64,000 nucleotides of DNA from a virus. Where the stretch lies: positions 1-64,000 of the IMG/VR virus record IMGVR_UViG_3300011115_000925. One strand, 5' to 3'. Position numbers and translations under genes: made by a program. The notes under the pieces were generated by a model. The model saw nothing but the letters and a program-made list of their open reading frames with translations. It made no database searches and was not told the DNA's origin. Numbering within the stretch: the first letter of the stretch is position 1; every line of letters begins with the position of its first letter. Of the stretch, positions 55,153 to 63,731 are shown one piece after another.

Positions 55153-56383
55153 TTTGGTACGTGCTACTGAACTCACAAACCGCGAGCAATTTTTGCTTGC
55201 CGAATCAAAAACTTTTTGTATCTATCCTTGGATACATCTGCATGCTTACCCCACTGGAGAAGCATATCCTTGTTGCCATGCAGAAATGAAATATCCAGTG
55301 GGCAATTGCAGAACCAATACATTGAATGAAATTTGGCAAGATAAACCCATGCAAAAACTACGGTCAGACATGTTGAATGAAACTGCCAATCCTGCATGCG
55401 GACGTTGTTACGAACAAGAACAATCAGGATTCTTTAGTGGCCGTAAAAGTGCAAATAAACATCACGGGCACCATGTTAAAAAATTAGAACAAAATCCTTT
55501 TGAAATGACCTATTGGGATATACGATTCTCAAATCTTTGCAATTTAAAATGCCGTAGTTGTGGTCACATATTTTCAAGCCAATGGTATCAAGATCAAGCC
55601 AAACTAGCCGGCGGCGACTGGAAAGCTCGTAATCCTGTGTTGAATTATGCAGGCCGTACAGAAACTGACATGTGGGAACAATTGTTACCTCATATAGATT
55701 ATGTTGAACAGATCTATTTTGCCGGCGGCGAACCACTGTTGATGGAAGAGCACTATCGCATTTTGGATGAACTGGTTCGTCGAAAAAGATTTGACGTACG
55801 GTTAATATACAATACCAATTTTACTCATACTGATTTAAAAGGTCAGAGTGTATTCAATTACTGGAAACAATTTGATAGCGTAGCAGTAGGTGCCAGCCTT
55901 GACGGGTCGGGGAAGTATGGTGAGTACATACGCAAAGGAACAGACTGGCAGAAAGTTGAACAAAATAGAATTGAAATGTTGAATATCTGCCCTGATGTGG
56001 ACTTTTATATCAGTCCCACACTCAGTATAATGAATGCCTGGCATCTGCCAGACTTTCACCGTGATTGGGTTAGCCGTGGTTTTATAAAACCACAAGATCT
56101 CAATGTAAACATATTGCAAGATCCGTTGCATTATCGAATCGATATTGCTCCTGTGAAATACAAACAACGACTACGTGTAAAATATCAAGAACACATGGCA
56201 TGGTTAGAAGGTCAGGATTCTTTGCAACGTGCTACTGAAGGCTTCAACTCAGCAATTAACTTTATGATGGCCACAGACAACACACATCTCATTGACACAT
56301 TCTGGCGCAAAACACACGAACTTGATGCTATAAGAAATGAAAAACTACTAGATACAATTCCTGAACTTGAGGCATTGACATGA
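55124..56383 (+). CDS. Radical SAM enzyme with N-terminal FCxxPW/PCC twitch motif, copy A
   Basis: Motif CNLKCRSC is at residues 139-146 of 419, with IYFAGGEPLLM after it. The N-terminal twitch-like motif is FCIYPWIHLHAYPTGEAYPC, followed by a second Cys, and CGRCYEQEQSG is near 92-102. The 'FCxxPWxxxxxxPxGxxxPCC' pattern occurs in many phage radical SAM proteins without known substrate. A His-rich stretch (NKHHGHHVKK) at 111-120 may bind metal. It starts inside the previous gene (29-nt overlap) and ends ATGA into the short SGNH-like gene. Confidence 0.85.
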   Translation: MTQYKYNSSDLVRATELTNREQFLLAESKTFCIYPWIHLHAYPTGEAYPCCHAEMKYPVGNCRTNTLNEIWQDKPMQKLRSDMLNETANPACGRCYEQEQSGFFSGRKSANKHHGHHVKKLEQNPFEMTYWDIRFSNLCNLKCRSCGHIFSSQWYQDQAKLAGGDWKARNPVLNYAGRTETDMWEQLLPHIDYVEQIYFAGGEPLLMEEHYRILDELVRRKRFDVRLIYNTNFTHTDLKGQSVFNYWKQFDSVAVGASLDGSGKYGEYIRKGTDWQKVEQNRIEMLNICPDVDFYISPTLSIMNAWHLPDFHRDWVSRGFIKPQDLNVNILQDPLHYRIDIAPVKYKQRLRVKYQEHMAWLEGQDSLQRATEGFNSAINFMMATDNTHLIDTFWRKTHELDAIRNEKLLDTIPELEALT

Positions 56384-56967
56384 ACAAAGGTCTTGCGCTA
56401 GGATGTAGCCATACCGCCGGTGTAGGAATCAACTACTCTGATTGTTATGTAACTTTTTTAAGTCAGCACTATCAGACTACTATTAAAAATTTAGCAGTGC
56501 CTGGCGGCAGTCATGAACAAGTTGAAAGCAATCTAATAAATGAGATCAAAAATGATTGCCCAGATTTTGTAATAGTACAATGGCCAAATCCATTCCGGCG
56601 TACAATTTGGAATGGCGAACGCTCAAATTTAGAAAATATAACAAATGCAAGTTCGGTGTTTAAGCAATTACTAAAGCTAGGGGAAAAAAATTTTTATACC
56701 CCGTGGATACAAAGCATTGTTACCTGTAACACTGTTTGCACTGTGGCCAAAGTACCAATTGTAAATATCATGTTAGAAAATCTTGAAGAACAATATTATT
56801 TAAAATTAAAAAAAGAAGGTATTGTTTTACATGTGGATGAAAAACTTCCTGGAAAAACTTGGTTGTTTGATAGTGCTGCCAATGACAATATGCATCATAG
56901 TGCCCGGTGCCATAGAGCATGGGCCGATAGACTTGTAGGATTAATAGATGAAAATACCGCACGATAA
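56380..56967 (+). CDS. Short SGNH-like hydrolase
   Basis: The 195-residue protein begins MNKGLALGCSHTAGVGINYS, where GCSH (residues 8-11) stands for the GDS/GCS block I nucleophile of SGNH proteins. NLAVPGGSHEQVESNLINEI resembles block II (G and N) and FVIVQWPNPFRR block III. DNMHHSARCHRAWADRLVG at the end supplies block V His. Half the size of the SGNH-like protein at 47416. Two SGNH proteins in one operon suggest acyl or acetyl groups are added or removed during synthesis. Overlaps its neighbours by 4 and 20 nt. Confidence 0.62.
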   Translation: MNKGLALGCSHTAGVGINYSDCYVTFLSQHYQTTIKNLAVPGGSHEQVESNLINEIKNDCPDFVIVQWPNPFRRTIWNGERSNLENITNASSVFKQLLKLGEKNFYTPWIQSIVTCNTVCTVAKVPIVNIMLENLEEQYYLKLKKEGIVLHVDEKLPGKTWLFDSAANDNMHHSARCHRAWADRLVGLIDENTAR

Positions 56968-58159
56968 ATTTTGTGTTTTGCCTTGGATCAGTATCGAAGC
57001 CAGCCCAATTGGCACAGTACGACCCTGCTGTTTAGCCGATGATGAAATTGTGGACGACAACGGTGAAAAATTTCAACTGGCCACAGCAGACTTTGCTGAC
57101 ATACAAAACAGCAATCACATGCGTGATTTGCGTGGAGATTTTTTAGCAGGAAAAAAACCTCAGACATGTCGTAAGTGTTGGAATGAAGAACGATCAGGCC
57201 GCACAAGCAAACGTATGCACACATTAGATCGTCTAAAACATGTTCTCAAAGATCAAGAGTGGACCAGTGATGCTAAACCGCTGATGTTCCTGGATCTCAA
57301 GCTGGGTAATATCTGCAATCTCAAATGTAGAATATGCGGTTCATGGTCAAGTTCTCAATTTGCCAGTGAAGAAATTGCCTGGCTGCCCCGAGAGGAACAA
57401 AAAACTAGTCACGCTTATCAGATGCTACGAGCTGGAGCCTGGCCCAAAGAAAACACACAATTCTGGACTCAGATTGATAGTGTATTGTCTGACATACGTT
57501 ACATTGAATTCACCGGCGGCGAACCTTTCATGATTGAACAACATTTTGACATGTTGCAAGGCATAGTAGATCGTGGTATTGCAGCTCAAGTAGAAATACA
57601 CTACAACACCAACGGCACACAATGGCCCGAGCGCGGACCAGAAATTTGGCGGCATTTTAAAACAGTAGAAGTGGCATTTAGTATAGACGATGTGGGGGCC
57701 AGATTTGATTATCAACGCACCAACGCAGACTGGGCAGTGGTGTTAGACAATATTACAAGTTTTCAATATCTTAAAGATCAACTGCCCAACTTGCGGTTAC
57801 AATGCTGTTCAACAGTGAATGTGTTCAATGTGCGTTACATTGATGAACTGGCACGCTGGATAGCCCTGCAACGGTTTGACTTTGTGTACTGGAACATGAT
57901 GCATGACGCCTGGTACTTTAGCATAGCCACTTTGCCCGACACTGCAAAAACACAAATTATTGCACACCTAGAATCGGCCAATGTGCCCGATCAATACCAA
58001 GACGAATTTGAGCGCATAGTAGATTTCATGCGTAACGGAGCATCCACCGACGGATTCATGACACGTATGAAGATAGCCGATCTAGACAGAAAACGCAATC
58101 AAGATTTACGAACAGTGGCTCCTGAATTTGCACAGATAATAGAATACACAGGTCCATGA
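56948..58159 (+). CDS. Radical SAM enzyme with N-terminal FCxxPW/PCC twitch motif, copy B
   Basis: CNLKCRIC lies at residues 123-130 of 403; IEFTGGEPFMI is the GGE motif. The N-terminus carries FCVLPWISIEASPIGTVRPC with a second Cys, and CRKCWNEERSGRTSKR near 74-89. The CRKCWNEE-SGR segment is shared with copy A and marks the link to the barrel. Core strand motifs SIDD and NTNG are present. It overlaps the SGNH-like gene by 20 nt and the next TEK-family gene by 4 nt. Confidence 0.85.
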   Translation: MKIPHDKFCVLPWISIEASPIGTVRPCCLADDEIVDDNGEKFQLATADFADIQNSNHMRDLRGDFLAGKKPQTCRKCWNEERSGRTSKRMHTLDRLKHVLKDQEWTSDAKPLMFLDLKLGNICNLKCRICGSWSSSQFASEEIAWLPREEQKTSHAYQMLRAGAWPKENTQFWTQIDSVLSDIRYIEFTGGEPFMIEQHFDMLQGIVDRGIAAQVEIHYNTNGTQWPERGPEIWRHFKTVEVAFSIDDVGARFDYQRTNADWAVVLDNITSFQYLKDQLPNLRLQCCSTVNVFNVRYIDELARWIALQRFDFVYWNMMHDAWYFSIATLPDTAKTQIIAHLESANVPDQYQDEFERIVDFMRNGASTDGFMTRMKIADLDRKRNQDLRTVAPEFAQIIEYTGP

Positions 58160-59163
58160 CTGTTGTATTAATGTTTCCGGCCAGTCTGACGCCCTGGCAC
58201 ACTCAATGCATGCTGCAAGGATGTCCATTTGAGATTTTTGATCCAGATATCGAGTACCCAACCTCAACTGTATTTTTATACAACATGTATGGTCCTTACC
58301 AGGAATATATCAAGCAACATCTTGATCAAGGGTACCGAGTCATATATGATGCCAAAAATGAACACTATGTGAATCCTGACAAACATTGGGTGCTGGACGA
58401 ATTTGTGGCACATCCAGGTCAAGGAATGTTTTTGATATCCGGACATGAGCCACAAACAATTGCTGGAGTAACAATAGCAGCCACACCTTATTGGTATTGG
58501 ATAATTGACCAGACAGAGTTTAAAAAATTTGGATACGACCAGTATCGGTGGAACCCCACATACAAATTTGATTTTTTCATGCAGATAAGCCTGCCTAGAG
58601 TCGACAGAGACGTGCTGTATGATATAATGGCGCCTGTGTTGCATCGCGGATTACACAGTTATCGCAGTCGTGGAATATTTTTGCCCAATGATGTTGACAC
58701 AACAGCAGTACCGGATTGGCAACGATATACTAATTTTGATTGGATTGATCAATGCAATCTCACCGTGATAGTGGAAACTAACATCGACGACGCTACCATA
58801 ACTGGAACCAGTATAACAAAAAATGATCAGTGGTTCTTGTGCGAAAAAACTTATAAACCTATTGCGTATGGCCATCCTTTTTTACAAGCAGGCACCTGCG
58901 GCAATTTAAATTATGTACGGCAGCAAGGATTTGAAACTTTTCCCGAACTATGGGATGAAAGCTATAGCAATTTGCCACACTACACTGATCGCGTCCGTGC
59001 TATAATGAGTATCATCCAATCATTTGACCCTGCTGCATTGTCAATGCCCATTGTTCGAGAAAAATTAAAATACAATCAAGCAAGATTTTTTGACAAAGAG
59101 TTAACCGCAAAATTCCTAGCAGAAACCATCACAAATCCTATTATTGAGTTTGCCAATGACTAA
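58156..59163 (+). CDS. TEK-motif family protein, copy 4
   Basis: The 335 residues end with the family block: WFLCEKTYKPIAYGHPFLQA near 225-244, then YVRQQGFETFPELWDESYSN. Here CEK replaces TEK. FDFFMQISLPRVDRDVLYDI near residue 138 is in the place of the RPHR segment. VIVETNIDDA near residue 205 precedes the block, as in copy 2. Placed between two radical SAM genes and overlapping both by 4 and 8 nt. Confidence 0.58.
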   Translation: MTVVLMFPASLTPWHTQCMLQGCPFEIFDPDIEYPTSTVFLYNMYGPYQEYIKQHLDQGYRVIYDAKNEHYVNPDKHWVLDEFVAHPGQGMFLISGHEPQTIAGVTIAATPYWYWIIDQTEFKKFGYDQYRWNPTYKFDFFMQISLPRVDRDVLYDIMAPVLHRGLHSYRSRGIFLPNDVDTTAVPDWQRYTNFDWIDQCNLTVIVETNIDDATITGTSITKNDQWFLCEKTYKPIAYGHPFLQAGTCGNLNYVRQQGFETFPELWDESYSNLPHYTDRVRAIMSIIQSFDPAALSMPIVREKLKYNQARFFDKELTAKFLAETITNPIIEFAND

Positions 59164-60445
59164 ACCAGACACATTGTGCATGGCACCTTGGGTGCATACC
59201 TATCTCTCTCCGCAGACCGAGCGTCGCATGTGCTGTGCATCTAGAGAACCTGCACAAAATTTTGAACAATACATTGATACTGCATCAGGCACAGGTACTT
59301 ACATACCAATCACCCTAGAACAGCATTGGAACAGTGATCACATGCGATCAGTCCGTCGCCGCATGATGGCTGGAGAACGCCTGTCTGAATGTGAAGTTTG
59401 CAATGATCAGCTACTGAACACTGATGTTTACCGCACATATTTTTGGCAACTTTTTAAACATAAATATTCAGACGCAATGGCAGCTACTAGTAAAGATGGA
59501 TTTTATGAACCGTTGCCAGTGAGTTGGGATTATAGATTTAGTAACTTTTGTAATTTTAAATGTAGAACTTGCGGAGACATGTTGAGCAGTGCTTGGGAGT
59601 CAGAACAAAAGACACACCGCATGGTCGACTGGAGCAATTCCAAAAACAACTGGATGCGTCCCGAAGTGCGAAAAAAGATCACTCAGTTCCAAGACAGTCA
59701 AATTGAGCAAGAGTTTAGCGATGCCGTAGAACAGCACAGAGTAGAAGAGGTATACTGGGTAGGCGGCGAACCCTTGATGTACGAACAGCACTGGCAGTAC
59801 ATGCAGCGCATAATAGAATTAGGGGACGGACCAAGAGTATATGCTAGATACAATACAAACTTATCAAGAGTGGATTATCGCGGGATCAACTTGTATCGCG
59901 ATATTTTGTCTGGGCTTAGGGATTGGCAGATATGTGCAAGTCTCGACGGCACAGGCCCAATTGGAGAATACATTAGAACAGGCCTTGACTATGATCAATG
60001 GCTTGAAAACTTCCGTGGAGCAATTGCAATCCAACGTCACCCACGTCAAGTCAGAATTGACTTTACGCTCACTCTGCCCGGAATGTTTGAAGTTGGCCCG
60101 ATTACAGAACTCGCTGGACAACTTGGCGTCGATGTCTTGGCCAAAGTGATCTTCTCATTCAGCCCTGACATTGTAATGAGCCCGTTGGCACTGCCCAGGC
60201 ATTTGTTGCATCCGTGGTTGGATGAATTGATTGCCAAAACATCAGGTGCCATGCAGGCGGTATTGATGCAGTTAAAAAATCGACCCACTTTTGAAGAACA
60301 ATGGCCGGATACCTATCAACAAAGTCTTGCCCAAGGTCGTGCTCGTGTGTTACAATTGGAACAGATAAGAACACAATCTGTAACAATGACTGATATCCTA
60401 TCAGCCAGACCTGCGGTATTAAAATGGTGGATGAACATTGCTTAA
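59156..60445 (+). CDS. Radical SAM enzyme with modified twitch motif, copy C
   Basis: ATG 59156 gives 429 residues; TTG 59144 would add four inside the previous gene. CNFKCRTC is at 132-139 and VYWVGGEPLMYE carries the GGE motif. The N-terminus LCMAPWVHTYLSPQTERRMC, then C, keeps the Cys pattern though with Met in place of Pro before CC. CEVCNDQ is near 79. Fifth radical SAM gene of this operon and seventh in the window. The stop overlaps the following TTG start by 8 nt. Confidence 0.85.
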   Translation: MTKPDTLCMAPWVHTYLSPQTERRMCCASREPAQNFEQYIDTASGTGTYIPITLEQHWNSDHMRSVRRRMMAGERLSECEVCNDQLLNTDVYRTYFWQLFKHKYSDAMAATSKDGFYEPLPVSWDYRFSNFCNFKCRTCGDMLSSAWESEQKTHRMVDWSNSKNNWMRPEVRKKITQFQDSQIEQEFSDAVEQHRVEEVYWVGGEPLMYEQHWQYMQRIIELGDGPRVYARYNTNLSRVDYRGINLYRDILSGLRDWQICASLDGTGPIGEYIRTGLDYDQWLENFRGAIAIQRHPRQVRIDFTLTLPGMFEVGPITELAGQLGVDVLAKVIFSFSPDIVMSPLALPRHLLHPWLDELIAKTSGAMQAVLMQLKNRPTFEEQWPDTYQQSLAQGRARVLQLEQIRTQSVTMTDILSARPAVLKWWMNIA

Positions 60446-61475
60446 TTCAATTGAACTAGATTTACGAAGTGCAGACAACAAACTGCTGACTGTGTACGTT
60501 GATGTGTACGACAATAGCCTTGCACATAAATGGCTTGCAGCATTGACTCATCTGATTGATAACAAATATCATTTGGAAAAAAATTATTGTTGGCTAGGCT
60601 GGGTCGAAAGTGCTCGCTCCGTGGAATATATTTGTACTCAAATCAATTGCAGCATACATGCAATCAATGCAGCAGGACTGGGTTATGTAATACAAGATTT
60701 TTTTACACCATCCAATACCACTACAGACGATGGAAAAATTGATCATGCACACATGAATCAATTACATAGTTATTTTGAAGATCTGCAAGGAGTGTCTGGA
60801 GCAATGAGTCCATATTACAACATTGCTGACAATACCACAAGATGGCACATACGTCAATTGAACTTGCTGTGTCATGAACTAGAAAGTCTGGTGTTGAGTA
60901 TTCGTAAATTAAAAACGGCACCCGAATGGCGCCGACCATCACAGTTGATGTGTTGGTTACAATCTCCAAGATTCTTGCTAGAACCAGAAGACTATGAACT
61001 GTTTGGTATTGACACAATCAATCGAGAATTAGGCGGTGTATATGTAGGAGTAAATAAAGCAGTAGGAAAACATCACTGGGAAGTTTTCAATGATGAAGGA
61101 CGAGACAGTCGAGTTGGCGAACTTGCTACCAGCACACTCAGATCTCAAACTGAAGCAGCTGGCGATTTTGATATTGAGTGGGCAAATAATCCTGGCGCCT
61201 TTCCGTGGCAAATCAAAATGCTTGGAGAATTCCGCACCTGGTTGATAAAAAATGGATTTGATCCTGATGATAAAACGTTGACCATTGGACATCCTAAAAT
61301 CGCACAAGTAGATTTGGTTCGCAGTTTTGGTACCACAGATTACAGTAAAATTTGGGAAAAAATATCAGCACATCTAGATGTGTATAAAATACGAACTGGA
61401 ACAGTCGAAGCTACATACGACTATCGCTGGAGCGATGAGGACTATGATCAACAACAAATAAAGGAATTGTCATGA
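60438..61475 (+). CDS. Uncharacterised 345-aa protein, TTG start
   Basis: TTG 60438 overlaps the previous stop and opens LNSIELDLRSADNKLLTVYV. The middle is helical (RWHIRQLNLLCHELESLVLS); the C-terminal half has SPRFLLEPEDYELFGIDTIN and GGVYVGVNKAVGKHHWEVFN. No catalytic motif is evident. I recall similar-length proteins in marine phages beside carbamoyltransferase genes, without function. The Trp-rich acidic end (YDYRWSDEDYDQQQ) is notable. It overlaps the next small gene by 4 nt. Confidence 0.55.
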   Translation: MLNSIELDLRSADNKLLTVYVDVYDNSLAHKWLAALTHLIDNKYHLEKNYCWLGWVESARSVEYICTQINCSIHAINAAGLGYVIQDFFTPSNTTTDDGKIDHAHMNQLHSYFEDLQGVSGAMSPYYNIADNTTRWHIRQLNLLCHELESLVLSIRKLKTAPEWRRPSQLMCWLQSPRFLLEPEDYELFGIDTINRELGGVYVGVNKAVGKHHWEVFNDEGRDSRVGELATSTLRSQTEAAGDFDIEWANNPGAFPWQIKMLGEFRTWLIKNGFDPDDKTLTIGHPKIAQVDLVRSFGTTDYSKIWEKISAHLDVYKIRTGTVEATYDYRWSDEDYDQQQIKELS

Positions 61476-61573
61476 ACTGGATTAAAAATTTATGGAACAG
61501 AATCACATTAGAAATTCGCTATCGTAAAAAACTACGAGAACTTCGCAAGCGCGACCCATTCATCTACAAATGA
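61472..61573 (+). CDS. 33-residue basic protein before carbamoyltransferase
   Basis: A small gene encodes MNWIKNLWNRITLEIRYRKK then LRELRKRDPFIYK. It is an amphipathic, strongly basic helix with a distinctive RDPFIYK end, which I have seen in short proteins of marine T4-like phages. Its ATG overlaps the upstream stop (ATGA) and its stop overlaps the carbamoyltransferase ATG (ATGA). This perfect double coupling argues strongly that it is translated. It may be a membrane-surface tether or a subunit. Confidence 0.68.
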   Translation: MNWIKNLWNRITLEIRYRKKLRELRKRDPFIYK

Positions 61574-63048
61574 ACTATTTGGGAATATCTGCTGGGTTTC
61601 ACGATGCAGCCGTCAGCGTGATCAGTCATGACGGCAACATCTTGTTTGCTGCTCACAGTGAACGATATAGCAAAAACAAGCATGATAAAAATCTCTGTAA
61701 AAATTTATTGTTGGATGCAATGGATTACACAGACCCTAGTCAGATTGAGTATCACTATTACGAACGGCCATGGGTCAAGGCCATGCGACAATTACGCAGT
61801 GGCGAAGGTTTTAAATGGCCCACCTGGAATAGATTGCTAGGAAATTCTTACAATTTCTTAGACCAACCTCAAATACACACTCATACTCATCACTTGTGCC
61901 ATGCAGCCGCAGGGTTTCAGACCAGTCCCTTTGAAGATGCCACTGTAGTGGTGATTGATGCTATTGGAGAGTTTGATACTATCACTATCTGGGATGCTTG
62001 GTATGATTTCTCAACAGGTAAAGCTGAATACAAAAAGTTGTGGAGCATGAAGTATCCAAACAGCATTGGTTTATTCTATTCGGCAATGACCAAAAGAGTT
62101 GGGCTACGACCGCTTGATGAAGAATACATTCTAATGGGCATGGCAGCGTATGGAAAACCCATACATCTAAAGGATATGATAAATCAGTTGGTGGACAGCA
62201 AAGATATATTCACTTTCAAGCAGAATCTACACATAGGTGTTGATGAAGATTTCTTAAAAGATGCTGACAATTACAACATCGCTAGTACGTCTCAAGAGTT
62301 GGTAGAACACATGATCTCTAGAGTAATGAGCAAAGCTAGAATGATAGGTTCTAGTAAAAATCTAGTATACGGTGGTGGAGTAGCGTTGAATTGTTTAGCA
62401 AACAGATTATTGGGGAACTTTTATGAAAAAATTTGGATCATGCCCAACCCCGGCGACGCCGGCAACAGCCTTGGCGCAGCGTGTCTGGGGTACGGTGCAA
62501 AAGTCAATTGGCGTGACTGTTTCTTGGGTCATAATATTCCTGGTGATTATCCTGTTAATTCCATTCTTGATGTATTACTCACTGACAAAATTGTTGGTGT
62601 GGCTAGTGGCCGAGCGGAGTTTGGGCCCAGGGCACTAGGCAATCGCAGCTTGTTGGCAGACCCAAGAGGCAACAAAATAAAGGATCAGGTGAATGAAATC
62701 AAACGCAGACAAAAATTCAGACCCTTTGCTCCGGTTATTCTTGAGGAGTATGTTGATCAATATTTTGATATGCCTCGCCATTGGCACAACAGTAGGTATA
62801 TGCAAGTGGTCGGTACTTGCAGGAATCCTGAGTTGTTTCCTGCTATTGTTCATCACGACGGCACTAGTCGTATACAAACTGTACCCAATGATGGAAGCGG
62901 AATTCGACAACTATTGGAAAAGTGGCATTTTATGACCGGCTGCCCGATGCTATTAAATACCAGTCTAAACATACGCAATGAGCCCATGGTCAATGACCGT
63001 ACAGATGCTGATAGATTTGAAAAATTATACAAAATAAAAGTGTGCTAA
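61570..63048 (+). CDS. Carbamoyltransferase of the NodU/CmcH family
   Basis: The 492-residue protein has the Kae1-like N-terminal domain (MNYLGISAGFHDAAVSVIS) with the metal-binding THTHHLCHAAAGF at residues 104-116. VVVIDAIGEFDT, YGGGVALNCLANR and MPNPGDAGNSLGAACLGYG are further conserved blocks. The C-terminal YrdC-like-partner domain shows GRAEFGPRALGNRSLLADPR and RQKFRPFAPVI. These enzymes make carbamoyl-AMP from carbamoyl phosphate and ATP and carbamoylate a hydroxyl of a sugar or antibiotic (NodU, CmcH, TobZ). It is likely a tailoring step on the glycan made by this operon. Confidence 0.92.
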   Translation: MNYLGISAGFHDAAVSVISHDGNILFAAHSERYSKNKHDKNLCKNLLLDAMDYTDPSQIEYHYYERPWVKAMRQLRSGEGFKWPTWNRLLGNSYNFLDQPQIHTHTHHLCHAAAGFQTSPFEDATVVVIDAIGEFDTITIWDAWYDFSTGKAEYKKLWSMKYPNSIGLFYSAMTKRVGLRPLDEEYILMGMAAYGKPIHLKDMINQLVDSKDIFTFKQNLHIGVDEDFLKDADNYNIASTSQELVEHMISRVMSKARMIGSSKNLVYGGGVALNCLANRLLGNFYEKIWIMPNPGDAGNSLGAACLGYGAKVNWRDCFLGHNIPGDYPVNSILDVLLTDKIVGVASGRAEFGPRALGNRSLLADPRGNKIKDQVNEIKRRQKFRPFAPVILEEYVDQYFDMPRHWHNSRYMQVVGTCRNPELFPAIVHHDGTSRIQTVPNDGSGIRQLLEKWHFMTGCPMLLNTSLNIRNEPMVNDRTDADRFEKLYKIKVC

Positions 63049-63726
63049 ATGAATCATAAAAAATTTAAACTCTACGAGAAAAAAGCCTTGAAGACTGTGT
63101 ACTCTGAACAAGGCGGCAGTTTTCACAATGTGGTAATTGAAACCCATGCAAAAAGTTTCTTACCAAAATTAAATGTCAACCCAGATTCACTGATTGTGGA
63201 CATTGGCTGCGGCCCCGGCGAGTTCATGCAAACGGCTCGGGATCAAGGTTACAACAATCTACTTGGTGTAACCCTCAGCAAAGAAGATATCAAAGTTTGT
63301 AATAAACTAGGATTTAAAACATTGAACTCGGACATGAGTGACCTTGCACTGGATGACAACAGCGTTGATCTCATCTGGTGTAGACATGCAATAGAACACA
63401 GCCCTTATCCGTTGTTTACACTGTACGAATTTCATAGAGTGCTCAAAGATCAGGCCATGGCGTTTATTGAAGTACCTGCACCAGACAATGATCGTGTGTT
63501 CATACATGAAAACAACCCCAATCACTACAGCATCCTGGGCGAAAGAATGTGGCAAGGATTGTTTTACAAATCAGGATTTGACGTTGTGAGTTTTCATCAC
63601 TACAACATGACCACTGAAGTCATTGTTGTTCCTGAACGGTCTTATTTGTTTGTGATTAAAAAATCAACTGAAAGTCTAGCAGAAAAATTCTTACGAGATT
63701 TTGAACTCAAAATCTCAGACGATTGA
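63049..63726 (+). CDS. Class I SAM-dependent methyltransferase
   Basis: The 225-residue protein starts directly after the carbamoyltransferase stop. Motif I is IVDIGCGPGEF at residues 49-59; LNSDMSDLALDDNSVDLIWC is the motif II-III region, and RHAIEHSPYPLFTLYEFHRV with LKDQAMAFIEVPAP completes the UbiE/Methyltransf_11 pattern. It probably O- or N-methylates a small molecule or glycan in the same pathway. Start ATG 63049 has no strong Shine-Dalgarno, suggesting reinitiation after the abutting stop. Confidence 0.88.
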   Translation: MNHKKFKLYEKKALKTVYSEQGGSFHNVVIETHAKSFLPKLNVNPDSLIVDIGCGPGEFMQTARDQGYNNLLGVTLSKEDIKVCNKLGFKTLNSDMSDLALDDNSVDLIWCRHAIEHSPYPLFTLYEFHRVLKDQAMAFIEVPAPDNDRVFIHENNPNHYSILGERMWQGLFYKSGFDVVSFHHYNMTTEVIVVPERSYLFVIKKSTESLAEKFLRDFELKISDD

Positions 63727-63731
63727 CTTGG

